Part shown: piece after piece, positions 43,434 through 53,547 of the stretch | Position numbering within the stretch: position 1 is the first letter of the stretch | Layout of the letters: each line of letters begins with the position of its first letter | Assembly: GCF_000372725.1 (NCBI RefSeq) | Contig: NW_005200784.1 | Location: 375,716 to 439,715, forward strand | DNA from: Emiliania huxleyi CCMP1516 | Lineage: Eukaryota > Haptophyta > Isochrysidales > Noelaerhabdaceae | Reading direction: 5' to 3' | DNA: 64,000 bases | Notes under the pieces: model-generated | What the model saw: the letters and a program-made list of their open reading frames with translations, nothing else | Databases searched by the model: none | What the model was told of the DNA's origin: nothing | Program-made: the position numbers and the translations under genes

Positions 43434-45096
43434 TTAGGGCTCCGCGTGCAGGCGCTTCGCCATGGCCAGCGCCGCCACAATTTCGTCCGACGTGATGTCG
43501 TCATAGATGCGCGAGGTGCCCACGCCGACGGGGAGTGGCATCTTGATTGTCTGCGAAAACTTGATGCGCTCCTCAATGGCGAAGAGTGCCATCTTCTCGT
43601 CGAGCAGCTCGTGGTACGTGGGAAGCCGGAGGCCACGCATCACCGCAAGGATGCGGTCGCGAGTGGAGGAGTCGATGTGCCCGCGCACCGTCGCGAGGCA
43701 AGCGCACAGGGCCATGTCGATCGCCACGGCTTCCCCGTGGAAGAGTTTGCTGGAGTGCAGCGCCTCCATCTCTAACTCCATGCTGAAGATGTGGCCAAAG
43801 TCGACGAGCCTACCGGAGGGGCACATCGGCACGAGTCGTTGAGGGCGCGCGGAGAGTTTAATCTGCGAGGGTGGATCCGCACCGGGTGAGCGAATCCTCC
43901 CACAGATTTGGCGCGAGCTCCTCCAGCATCGTGGATATGGCGAGCGTGAGCACGCGGGATGGCGCGCCGACCGCGTTGGACTCAACGCCGCCGGGGAGGT
44001 CCTGGAACTTGCCCTCGATCAGGCTGGGGCCGTGCTCCTCGAGCAGGGAGAAGAGCTCTGCGTCCTTGACGAGCGCCATCTTGACGATCTCGGCTGCGCC
44101 GTTCGACAACTGCCGCGCGTCGAGCGTGCCGAGGAAGGAGCGGTCGAGCAGCGTGAGGGCTGGCGGCACATACGCGCCCAGCTTGTTTTTCTTGCCCGCG
44201 AAATTCACGCCGGTCTTGGCCCCGATGGAGGCATCCACGTAGCCCATCAGCGTGGTCGGCACGCGCACGTACGGCGTCTTGCGACGGTAGATGGAGGCCG
44301 CGAAGCCGACAATGTCCATGCACACGCCGCCGCCAATGGCGATGACGGGGTCGAGACGGCGGTCGATCCCGAGGTCGTGGATCGCCTCCGCGATGGTGAG
44401 CACCATGTCCATGTTCTTGTTCTCCTCGGTCGTGGGCAGGACTAACAGGCGCGTCTCGACGTCGTGGTGGGCGAAGTAGGCGTCGATGCGCTCGCCATGG
44501 AGCTGATGCACCACAGAGTCGACGACGACGACGCGCTTCAGCTTGCGAGCGCGCGCATGGGCGAGGGTGGCGCCGTCGGACAGGTGACCGAAGAGCAGAG
44601 CGTCGGACCGAGGGTTCAGCACGTCGGGGCACTCGCGGACGCGGTAGCTGAAGGTGATTGGAGCCTCGACAGCCCACTCGGTGTCGCCGCGAGAGTTGAT
44701 TGTGCGTCGATCCCTGCCGAGCCGAGGCGATGGTGGCAACGGGAATGCGGGGTGATATATCGCGGGAGGCGGGGAGCGGGCTCACAGGCGAGCGTCCGAG
44801 ATCTCGCCGTCGACAAGGTCGGGAGTGAGCGACGGAGTCGTACGCCAGGCATCGTCCTTGTACACGAGGAGGCCGCCGCGTGCCTTTGGCGTTGCGGCCC
44901 GATCGATAGCCGGGAGCTTGACCTTGGACGAGAGCTTGGCGATTGCCGGAAGTCTTGCGTTGCGAACACTGGAGGTGGCCTCGAGATTGACGCCGGCGAC
45001 TGAGAGGTGCATGATCAGGTGAGGCGCGGCATATGTGAGAGTTGCGAGTCGAGGAACAACCAGGAGGCAGAGGCGGAGCATGGAGGCGGCCGACAT
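43434..45096 (-). CDS. sugar-phosphate cyclase, EEVS-like, with plastid-type leader
   Basis: Exons are 45096-44786, 44713-43883 and 43809-43434; the GT-AG introns of 72 and 73 bp close in phase (505 residues). The core matches the 3-dehydroquinate synthase fold: NAD motif IGGGVCMD, VPTTLMGYVDASIGAKTGVN, KNKLGAY, AAEIVKMAL and VDFGHIFS...HGEAV. The pattern with PYVRVPTTL, LLDRSFLGTL and LLEEHG is closer to 2-epi-5-epi-valiolone synthase than to shikimate-pathway synthase. Such enzymes cyclise sedoheptulose 7-phosphate toward gadusol, mycosporine-like sunscreens or cyclitols. The N-terminus (MLRLCLLVVPRLATLTYAAP) is a signal peptide, followed by a Ser/Lys/Arg-rich stretch, as in secondary-plastid targeting. 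A role in shikimate synthesis is not excluded. Confidence 0.8.
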
Positions 45097-45194
45097 GGCA
45101 AATGCGGGCCGTGGTTCAATGGCGCGACGATTGTGCCACGACTTCCCTTGAATTTCCCCGACAGCAGACAAGAAGCGGCCCCCGCGAGCGTGGA

Positions 45195-45412
45195 ATAGGA
45201 CCACCGCAAGCGGCGTGGCGTGGAGCGGTTGAGCATCCCTCCGGGGGCCCCTCTGCGCCGGGGAGGCGTTGTTGGCGGCTAGGACACAAGCGTCCGTCGC
45301 CGTTTTCAAACTCGGGGCCCACTCCGCTACGCTCCGACCCGAATTTGGAGGGCCATGAAATTTAAGGTGTTGCTGCGCAAAAGGGGTGGCGCGCGGGCGG
45401 GCGCGCGCGGCG
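45195..45412 (+). repeat. inverted repeat D, left copy
   Basis: About 218 bp, over 90% identical by eye to the reverse complement of 52070-52294. Shared words include GAGCATCCCTCCGGGGGCCC, GGCTAGGACACAAGCGTCCG and TTTAAGGTGTTGCTGCGCAA. Read on the minus strand (plus at the right copy) it stays open and gives GPEFE-(N/K)-GDGRLCPS. Confidence 0.85.
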
Positions 45413-46312
45413 GCAGGCGTCGAGCGCGGAGCGGCAAACACAATGACGTCGGAAAGCTCTGCATCAAGTATACAGTAGGCGCCAGGACGCGTGTGAGCAC
45501 GTCGACGTCGAGCTCGAGCTGCTTGAGGGCGGAGAGATACGCCTGGGAGGGCGGTGAGGTGGCGGGGCTGGGCTGGGCGCGAGGCGAGAGGAAGGGGGAA
45601 TGGGGAGGGGGGGAGGGGAGGAGGAGAGGGGAGGGGGAGGGGAGGAGGGGAGGAGGGAGGGGAGAGGAGAGGCGGGCGGAGTGAGGAGTGAGGGATGGGT
45701 CGGGAGGAGTGAGGCAGGGGAGTCGAGGCGGGAGGCGGGAGGGAAGGCGGGCGGGGAGGCGGGAGGGGAGAGGTTCCGCTCACCAGCCTCTCTGCGAGCA
45801 CCGCCTGCTCCAATCACCCTCTCGTGCGCGACCGCCGTCTCAAACTTCTCGCGCGCCTGCGCCTCCAGGAGGGCCGCTGCCTGCTGCAGCTGCGTCGAGT
45901 GCTCCGCGCTCAGCTGCTGCAGCTGCGCTGAGTGCGCCTCCGCCGCCGCCGCCTGCTCCTCGCGGAATCGCTCGACCAGCTGCGCCTCGATCGCAGCCTT
46001 GGCCTCCTCGACCGCCGCCGCGCTCGCCGCCTCCTGCCGTCGCATCAGCTCGACGAGCTTGGCGGCGTCCGCCTCCTCCTGGCACTGCAGCGCTTGCTGC
46101 AGCCGCGACGCCTCCGCGTCCCGCGACTGATGCGCCTTGAGCAGCTCCATCAGGTGCGTCACCTTTCCCTCCAGCTCGGACGCCGCGGTGGGAGCCGGCG
46201 GCGCGCCGTCGCAGCGCGCCGGGGCCGACGGCGAGAGCCTGTGGAGGAGCCGGTGGAGCAGTCGAGACTGCTGACCGCTCCTCCATGGTCCCCCGCCGGT
46301 GGACGCCGAGTG
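45327..46312 (-). CDS. coiled-coil protein, 5' end unclear
   Basis: The first exon visible (about 46312-45818) reads SRLLHRLLHRLSPSAPARC and then a strong Ala/Glu/Gln coiled coil (EEAKAAIEAQLVERFREE, HSAQLQQLSAEHSTQLQQ). A 275-bp GT-AG intron (45543-45817) leads to a last exon (AYLSALKQLELDVDVLTRVL) whose frame runs into repeat D to a TAG at 45327-45329. No good ATG is found upstream before a stop near 46315, so a 5' exon is missing. Function unknown. Confidence 0.5.
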
Positions 46313-46519
46313 CAGTCATCGGTATGCGGGAGGCGTGCTCAAGGGCTGGCGGGGCGGACGCGACGACCTGGCGTTGCCGTCGCGGAGGGCTCGGGCTCGA
46401 GTGAGCGCCGCCGGCGACGCGTCGTTGCGGCCGTGGCCGCGCGGGCCCCCTGCATCGACGGGCTTCTTAGGGGGGGGGGGGGGGGGGGCGCCAATGAGAC
46501 GCTTGCCCGTCGGCAATCC

Positions 46520-47550
46520 ATGAGGGTGTTCGGGTTTGGGTGTTTTCAGTGTGTTTCAAGCGAGCCAGCCTGTGGCAGAACACTTCGCTTCGCGCTGCAG
46601 CGCTTGGGCCACCGCCCTGGCCGTGAGCGAGCTTTTGCCGGCCACGGCGGCTACCAAGAGGATGGGCCCGGGCTCTGGCGCCGCGAGCACGGTGCCACCT
46701 CGACGAGAGCAGGCCTGAAGCCGCCCGGCGCTCGCCGCGCTGCCCACGCCAGAGACTGGCTTGCTGCCGCACCACCTCTCGTGACTGTACTAGGTGGGAC
46801 GGAGGTCGACACTGGTCAGCACCGCGGCTGGTGACGCCGCGAGGCGCCCGCCAACTCTCGGCGACGGTGAGACGGTGCAAGATGTGCAGCTCTCGGCAGA
46901 CGTCGAGGCGCTCGAGCTGCGGTGCAACGAGCCGCTCCGCTCCCGTACGACCCGCTTGTACAGTGACAAGTGGCACGGTTCGCTCCCGTCTACACGCTCG
47001 ACTTCCTCACCAGGGTGCGCCGCTTGCGCGCACGCACACCTTTTGCCCGCCGCACACGCGCACCCTGCCACAGACACGTCGATGTCGCGCACTGCTCAGG
47101 TGGGGCAGACGTTCCCAGGCTCGACGCCTGGGAGTGTTGTCCTATCATCCGCGCTCGTCGGCGACTCGACCGACTTCCCCAGCGAGAGTGTTGCGAGCAA
47201 CAGGGTCGCCTCGGCGGCTTGAGCTGCGCAGCGACAGATCACTCCTCACCAGGCAAGCTGCGGCCCGGACGGCCGCGTCTCGTAGTTGCACACCCGTGGC
47301 GACTACGTTCCCGCGGCGGTGACAATGTCCCGTGTTGACGACGGGAGACACTGGTGTCACGCGCCGGCTTGCTTGCGGCTCGGCGCGCGCGCCGCCGCGC
47401 GTGGCGGCCGCGTGAGGCGTTGCACACCCTCGTTCGGGCGTGTGTCGTGGCTGTGTTATGTGTGTTTGGTCCTTGCCCCCAGATTTTGTCTTTTTACAAT
47501 GGGTACTCATGGGGAATGATCGCTGGCAAAAAATAAAGAAGTCGGCGAGC
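46520..47550 (+). repeat. 1,031-bp inverted arm, left
   Basis: Nearly identical (about 98-99% by eye) to the reverse complement of 49590-50620. Outer ends share ATGAG and then TTCGGGTTTGGGTGTTTTCA; inner ends share GTCGGCGAGC. Visible differences are single bases such as AGGTGGG/AGGCGGG near 46797. The arm contains the 3' coding end of the nuclease gene. Confidence 0.93.
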
Positions 47551-49497
47551 ATGACGGTGTGGTCCATGGAGCGCATCGAGGCGTGAACAGTCATGCGGAA
47601 CACGTAGGCCTTGTCGAGCTGCCCCGGGGCTGACTCGTACGTGGCTTGCTGCACCGTCACCTACGGCTTGCGCGAACAAAGTGGTGAGACAGGGAGCACT
47701 ATAGGGACACACATGCAGAGAGGTACACAGGGTGGCCTGCTTCGAGTGCGCGTGCGAGAAGTTGCCGACGCGAGTTGCGCGCGACATGCCAGAAGTGGAG
47801 TCGTACAGCCGGTAGCCTCGAGCTTGCGTGTTCTCAAAGGGGAGGAACTTGTCACGCGTCGCCGCATCGAGCAACAAGCCTGACTGCTTGAGGTCCTGGA
47901 CCGCGTCGTACACTACCGAACAACCTCGCGGGGCGCCCGGCACGAGTTTGAGGTTGGTTCTCGTGCGCGAGTGCCGGTGTAGGGCCGGGTGTTTCGGCTT
48001 GAGCATGGGCACCTCGCCATCCGGATACTGCTCGAGGAGCCGACGAGCGACACCGCGGCTCGTCTCTGACGACCAGTTGGCGTAGACCTCCACCCCGTAC
48101 TCTCCGAGGAAGGCAAGCACCTTGGCGTCCGACACGGTGTCGATCGTACTCAGCTTGACGCCGGACGCGTCCATCGCCACAGCCGGGTCTGCGTCCTCGG
48201 TCTCCGAGTCGCTCGCAGCCCCGGCGCCGCCGCCGCCCGCGCCGGGCGCGGCGCCGCCCGCGCCGGGCGCACGCGCGCGCGGCGCGCGTAGCTGGCGAGG
48301 GTGGAGCTGTCCATTCGCGTCGACGCGGTCCTCGCCTCGCGCCCACCTCGTTGCCGTCGCAGCATCGGCATCGAGCTCGATACCCGGAACCTGCTGCGCC
48401 CACGAAGCGTCGGCCGGCGGCATGCTTAGCCCTGGTTGGAGGAACGGCTGAGCGACGTCGACCGAGAGGTTGGGCCAGGACAGGCGTTCCGGGCCGAGAC
48501 TCGTGAGGTTGTACACGGGGTGGAGGCGGACGGCACGACAGGCAGCGACAATCTGATCACCGACGGTCGCCCGGTCTGCCTGCGGCAGCTTCGCCAGCAG
48601 GGGCGCCACGTAGCCAAGGACAGCAGCATCCGTTGACCACTCAGCCGGCCGGTCGTGCAGCGGCGGGTGCGGGACTGCTGGCGTGTAGACTGGCGGCAGG
48701 CGCGCCGCGCTCATGGCGTTGTAGACGGTCACAAGTCCCCATCCCTGCTTGCCTTCCGCCTTCTTGTGCTTGAAGTAGTCGTGGCCGGAGGCAATGACGA
48801 GAGCAAGGAAGCGGTCGTAGTTCCAGCCGACAAAGGAGAACTTGCTGTCTACCTGCTTGCCCACCACCTGCTCCATCAGCCGGGAGGAGCGGTACGTTTG
48901 CGACATGATGTTCCAGTCGTAAATCACCTCCAGGGCGCCAAAGGCAGCGAGGTCGCTGTCCTCTGAGGCGGCCCAAATCACCGCCTGGTCCACCCCCAGC
49001 TCCCACTGCAGGGACACGAGCTGCTCGTCTGCCTCGTACGGTGCAACGATGAAGGGCATGTCCTTGTCGATGCACTCCTGCATCAGCCACGCCCAGAGTG
49101 GCTCGGCGGGGCGTGCAGCAGCCTTCCACTCCTTGGAGGCGTCCTCGTTCCTCGCCTCCTTTGCCAGCGCCTCATCGACTGCCTGCTGGCTTGTCCCGCG
49201 CCGCCTCTCGCGCTCCTTCTTCTTTGGCGGGTACGCACGGCCATCAAGGACGAGACACACTTTGCCACCCAAAGCATAGATGCCCTGGAGGTGCTGCATC
49301 ACATACTGCTGCTGACGCTGCGAGATTCCCTCCTGCGCCACCTGCTTCGGCTGCTTCTTCGACGCCCTGTGTGCGAGGCCCGAGATGTCGGTAAGCACCA
49401 TCTTGCCGTCAAACGGGTTGTGGGCGCTGACGTGAACCAGGTCGCCGGCAGCGGGGGCAAGGATCTTGCCCTTGCCCGCACCAGAACCCCATCCCAT
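47145..49497 (-). CDS. XPG/FEN1-like structure-specific nuclease
   Basis: Exon 1 is 49497-47737 and exon 2 is 47660-47145; the GC-AG intron of 76 bp keeps phase 0 (758 residues). The N-terminal XPG domain reads DISGLAHRAS and CLVLDGRAYPPKKKERERRR. The XPG-I domain reads IVAPYEADEQL and AASEDSDLAAFGA with the acidic metal ligands. Such nucleases cut flaps and bubbles in DNA replication or repair. A Gly/Ala linker near 48200-48300 and a C-terminal region with no known domain follow. The last 135 or so codons lie inside the left inverted arm. The right arm ends 92 bp upstream of the ATG. Whether this is a host gene or element cargo is open. Confidence 0.75.
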
Positions 49498-49589
49498 GGA
49501 GAGCAGCCGAGCTCTCGCTGGGTATCAGCGGCCGTGATGCGCGGTGGGTTCGCGCGAAACCTGCGGTGTGGACGTCCGCATTTTTGACC

Positions 49590-50620
49590 GCTCGCCGACT
49601 TCTTTATTTTTTGCCAGCGATCATTCCCCATGAGTACCCATTGTAAAAAGACAAAATCTGGGGGCAAGGACCAAACACACATAACACAGCCACGACACAC
49701 GCCCGAACGAGGGTGTGCAACGCCTCACGCGGCCGCCACGCGCGGCGGCGCGCGCGCCGAGCCGCAAGCAAGCCGGCGCGTGACACCAGTGTCTCCCGTC
49801 GTCAACACGGGACATTGTCACCGCCGCGGGAACGTAGTCGCCACGGGTGTGCAACTACGAGACGCGGCCGTCCGGGCCGCAGCTTGCCTGGTGAGGAGTG
49901 ATCTGTCGCTGCGCAGCTCAAGCCGCCGAGGCGACCCTGTTGCTCGCAACACTCTCGCTGGGGAAGTCGGTCGAGTCGCCGACGAGCGCGGATGATAGGA
50001 CAACACTCCCAGGCGTCGAGCCTGGGAACGTCTGCCCCACCTGAGCAGTGCGCGACATCGACGTGTCTGTGGCAGGGTGCGCGTGTGCGGCGGGCAAAAG
50101 GTGTGCGTGCGCGCAAGCGGCGCACCCTGGTGAGGAAGTCGAGCGTGTAGACGGGAGCGAACCGTGCCACTTGTCACTGTACAAGCGGGTCGTACGGGAG
50201 CGGAGCGGCTCGTTGCACCGCAGCTCGAGCGCCTCGACGTCTGCCGAGAGCTGCACATCTTGCACCGTCTCACCGTCGCCGAGAGTTGGCGGGCGCCTCG
50301 CGGCGTCACCAGCCGCGGTGCTGACCAGTGTCGACCTCCGTCCCGCCTAGTACAGTCACGAGAGGTGGTGCGGCAGCAAGCCAGTCTCTGGCGTGGGCAG
50401 CGCGGCGAGCGCCGGGCGGCTTCAGGCCTACTCACGTCGAGGTGGCACCGTGCTCGCGGCGCCAGAGCCCGGGCCCATCCTCTTGGTAGCCGCCGTGGCC
50501 GGCAAAAGCTCGCTCACGGCCAGGGCGGTGGCCCAAGCGCTGCAGCGCGAAGCGAAGTGTTCTGCCACAGGCTGGCTCGCTTGAAACACACTGAAAACAC
50601 CCAAACCCGAACCTACTCAT
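49590..50620 (-). repeat. 1,031-bp inverted arm, right
   Basis: The partner of 46520-47550. Its ORFs mirror those of the left arm, so they carry no independent evidence of genes. Unlike the left copy it is joined to the upstream side of the nuclease gene. Confidence 0.93.
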
Positions 50621-52069
50621 CCCGTGTTGGCTTCAATTGTACGTACTTTTAGCTTACTGGGAGAAAAGAGAGAGGGGGTTGTGTTCTCTAGGCCCCTAAG
50701 GGCCCTACGCGCGGCGTGAGAGCTCGGAAGCGAGCTTTGCACGGCGATCGAGGATGGCACGGTTCACCCCCTTCACCGAAGCGATGGAGATGCGTTCCGC
50801 GTGGTGTGACACAAATGAGAGGCGGGAGTGGGGAGGGTACGCGGTGCGGTCAACGCCCGAGCGTTGAGCCTTGCGCGCAAGGCGGTCTCTCTCAATTGTA
50901 CGAACGTCTTGGCACCAGCTGATGGCTTGCCCGGCCGACATCACGCAGTTTGTGCACGGTATTCGGATTTTGCTATTTGCTCGTGTGGGGGTATATCGCA
51001 GATTTGTCAATGGTACCGCGTCTGCGACGCGGGCGCCTTGCGGGCAGAGCCCTTAGCCACCCTTTTATCTTGCGCGGTCAATATTGATCCAAGCACACTT
51101 TTGCTTTTATTTTCGTTGGATGAGGGACTGCATGCAGCTTGAAAACAGCAAACAAACAAAGAAAGCAGCTTCTTTCTGCTTTCAGGGACGGCCGAGGGCA
51201 TGAAACACGAAAATTGAAACAATTCATGAAAATTTGAAACAACAGCCAACCGAATAGGACACGCGCCTCGTTTGGTGTGGTTGGTGGCGGCGTGCCGTCT
51301 TCCCCTCCCTCCCTCCCCTCCCTTGGCTGTGTGTTTTGACCGCGCAAGAGACAAGACATAAGGGTGGCTCAGGGCTCTGCCCGCAAGGCGCCCGCGTCGC
51401 CGACGCGGTACCATTGACTAATCCCGGAATCACACCCACACGACCAAATAGCGAAAATCCGAATACCGTGCAAAAACCACGGAATCCGAGCAGAAGAACG
51501 TCGGTTCAAGTTTGGCAAACGCTAAACATGGGCGATCCGGCGCTGCTCGGCCCGCCATGCGCGCGCGCGCCTCGAGCGCAGCCACCTACGGACCTGACCA
51601 GCCTGTTCCTGGCTCGTGTGCCCAGCCTCTCCTTCCGCTGCCGCCAGCCTCGCAGTCCCGCCAGCCATCACGCTGCAGAGCCTGCGTAGACGCCACAGAC
51701 GCCAATTCTGCAGCCCACAGCCCTGGCAACTGAGGGCGAGGGCCAGCAGTATACGACGACGACGACATCTCACACCCCGCGCTGGCCAGCGCCATCAGCC
51801 CCTCACGGCCCGGCCCAACCTTCCCTTCCCCACCCTCACCTCCAGTGCCTCCAATCAAGTCGCACCTCTCTTCTTCAGCGAATACAGCGGCAGCACCACG
51901 TCAGAGACCTGCATGCCCAGCCCCCCACTCCCCACCCGCTTGGATCGATCAGCTGACAGCTCCACCAGCTCCCACCACCGCGTGTCGTGTCATGAAGCAT
52001 GATAGATAGAAATAGAAAGCATGAACCACCGAAAGGTCTGATCTCCCCAAAAAGAACTCTCGGTCCCCC
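50621..52069. other. repeat-rich intergenic region
   Basis: Holds the foldback element at 50948-51478, a fragment of repeat A at about 51281-51346 and, at 51500-52069, C-rich sequence with short ORFs on both strands that match nothing I know. Confidence 0.6.
50948..51478. mobile_element. foldback/MITE-like element with about 140-bp inverted arms
   Basis: The left arm (about 50948-51088) and the reverse complement of about 51335-51478 share GCACGGTATTCGGATTTT, GTCAATGGTACCGCGTC, GACGCGGGCGCCTTGCGGGC and TTGCGCGGTCAA with a few mismatches. The roughly 250-bp loop is AT-richer and carries a fragment of repeat A. No clean target duplication is seen. Confidence 0.75.
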
Positions 52070-52294
52070 GCGCGCGGCGCCCGCGCCCCGCCCCTTTTGG
52101 TTTTGCGCAGCAACACCTTAAACTTCATGGCCCTCCAAATTTGGGTCGGAGCGTAGCGGAGTGGGACCCGAGTTTGAAAAGGGCGACGGACGCTTGTGTC
52201 CTAGCCTCCAACAACGCCTCCCCGGCGCAGAGGGGCCCCCGGAGGGATGCTCAACCGCCCCACGCCACGCCGCTTGCGGCGGTCCTATCCCAGC
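52070..52294 (-). repeat. inverted repeat D, right copy
   Basis: The partner of 45195-45412. With the 1,031-bp arms it makes the whole 45.2-52.3 kb region roughly mirror-symmetrical, though the stretches between inner and outer repeats differ. Confidence 0.85.
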
Positions 52295-52329
52295 TCGGAG
52301 GGGCCACTTCTTATCTTTCTTTCTTCGCA

Positions 52330-52680
52330 CAACACTCACTGGTCTGGGCCCGCTCTAGCCAGCTGTAGAGGAGGAGGCGGCAGCGCTTGTCGGCCAGAGC
52401 GCCGTCCACCGCCTCGTACCAGCGCTGCAGGTCGCGCTGCAGGTCGCGCAGCTGTGGAAGAGGGAGACAAGAAGAGCCTTCATCCTTATCAGCTGGTCGG
52501 CCGCCATGTGGGCCTCCGGGCCTGCTGCGGCGGCGCGGCCGGTTGAGGCCGGGCTCGGCCCGGCCCGCGACGGCTGGCCGCCGACGAGCGCGCTCGCGCT
52601 GCTCGTCAAGATGGCGGCGGTGGCGATTGCGGCGACAAAAGTTCAGGCGTACAGCGCTCAGGCGCCTGTCGTCTTTCGTC
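52330..52680 (-). CDS. small unrecognised gene fragment with a hydrophobic helix
   Basis: On the minus strand, a hydrophobic stretch (VAAIATAAILTSSASALV) is followed by an Ala/Gly/Pro-rich linker, AADQLIRMK and then, after a small frame change near 52450-52475, LRDLQRDLQRWYEAV and LADKRCRLLLYSWLERA. The frame change is bridged by GCTCTT...CCACAG, 26 nt, or by a longer intron with an earlier donor. The C-terminal side runs to repeat D. No family is recognised and neither end is defined. Confidence 0.35.
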
Positions 52681-53547
52681 TTTTGTCGCATTTCGCACAC
52701 GCGCGCGCCGCGCGACCCGCGTCGCTCCGCGAGGGGCGGTCTTCACTCAGCCTCCGCTGCTGTGAACACCAAACTTGCACTTCCGCTGGTGCGCGCTTTC
52801 GCCGCCTACTTTCGCGAGCGCGCTTGGCCCTCGCTCCTCATTCGCGGCGCTCTCGCTGCGCTCTCTCCCTGCTCATGGGACCTGATGCCGCGCCACCTCT
52901 GTGGCCGCTCCATCCTCTCTGACGGAGCCAGCCCTCCGGCTGCGCCATCTCTCTTTGGTTCCCACCCACCCTCTCCTTGGTGGCATGCTAAGCTCTCGCG
53001 CTAGCAAACCCTAGCATGGGATTCACCGTGGCTCTCACGGCGATGTCAGCTCGAGCCTCTGCTCGCGTAATGGGTCCTGTCGTCGGCCCTTCTTACTTAC
53101 CTCTCCCCCCCTCTTTATGTGGGGGAGACTCCCGCGTCGTCTACGCGGCGGTAGGTGCTCTACGTGTGGTGAGCTCCACCTCTCTTCTCTGGTCTGAGGT
53201 GCGATCCGCTTACGGCGCCGCGGCCGGCTGCAGGACGTTGAGGTTACCTCCGGACCTGCAGTTCGTCCAACCAAGCTGTTTGAGTCCCAACCCTCCGTCC
53301 GCCTTTAGTGGCAAGACCCCAGGGGATGTCAGGTACTGCGTAGCTCTTCCGTTGTGGAGGCACGCGACTCCAGACTGACCCTTTACGCGCCAATGTATCA
53401 CACCTCACGGTGCAGATGCTTGGGTCATGTGAAGACCTCTCACAGGCCAGCGCACAGCGCGATAGAGGTATTTTCTTCTCAATAACAAGGCTGTGAACAC
53501 GCGTGAAAATTCTCTCTTGTAACGAGCTCGGTGTCGGCCCGCGTCGC
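52681..53547. other. no gene recognised; upstream region of the histidine gene
   Basis: Contains TCTTCACTCAGCC...GCTGCTGTGAACA at about 52740-52768, which resembles the intron 3' ends of the giant gene but lies outside any gene model. ORFs at 53016-53378 lack family features. Confidence 0.5.

Noticed and set aside
49802..50435. Several ORFs in the right inverted arm, mirrored at 46.8-47.3 kb
   Set aside because: They exist in both arms only because the arms are copies; Arg/Ser-rich, overlapping in several frames and without motifs.
50621..50720. Target-site duplication for the 1,031-bp arm unit
   Set aside because: Flanks outside the arms (ending CGGCAATCC on the left, starting CCCGTGTTGG on the right) share no direct repeat, so a classical cut-and-paste insertion is not shown.
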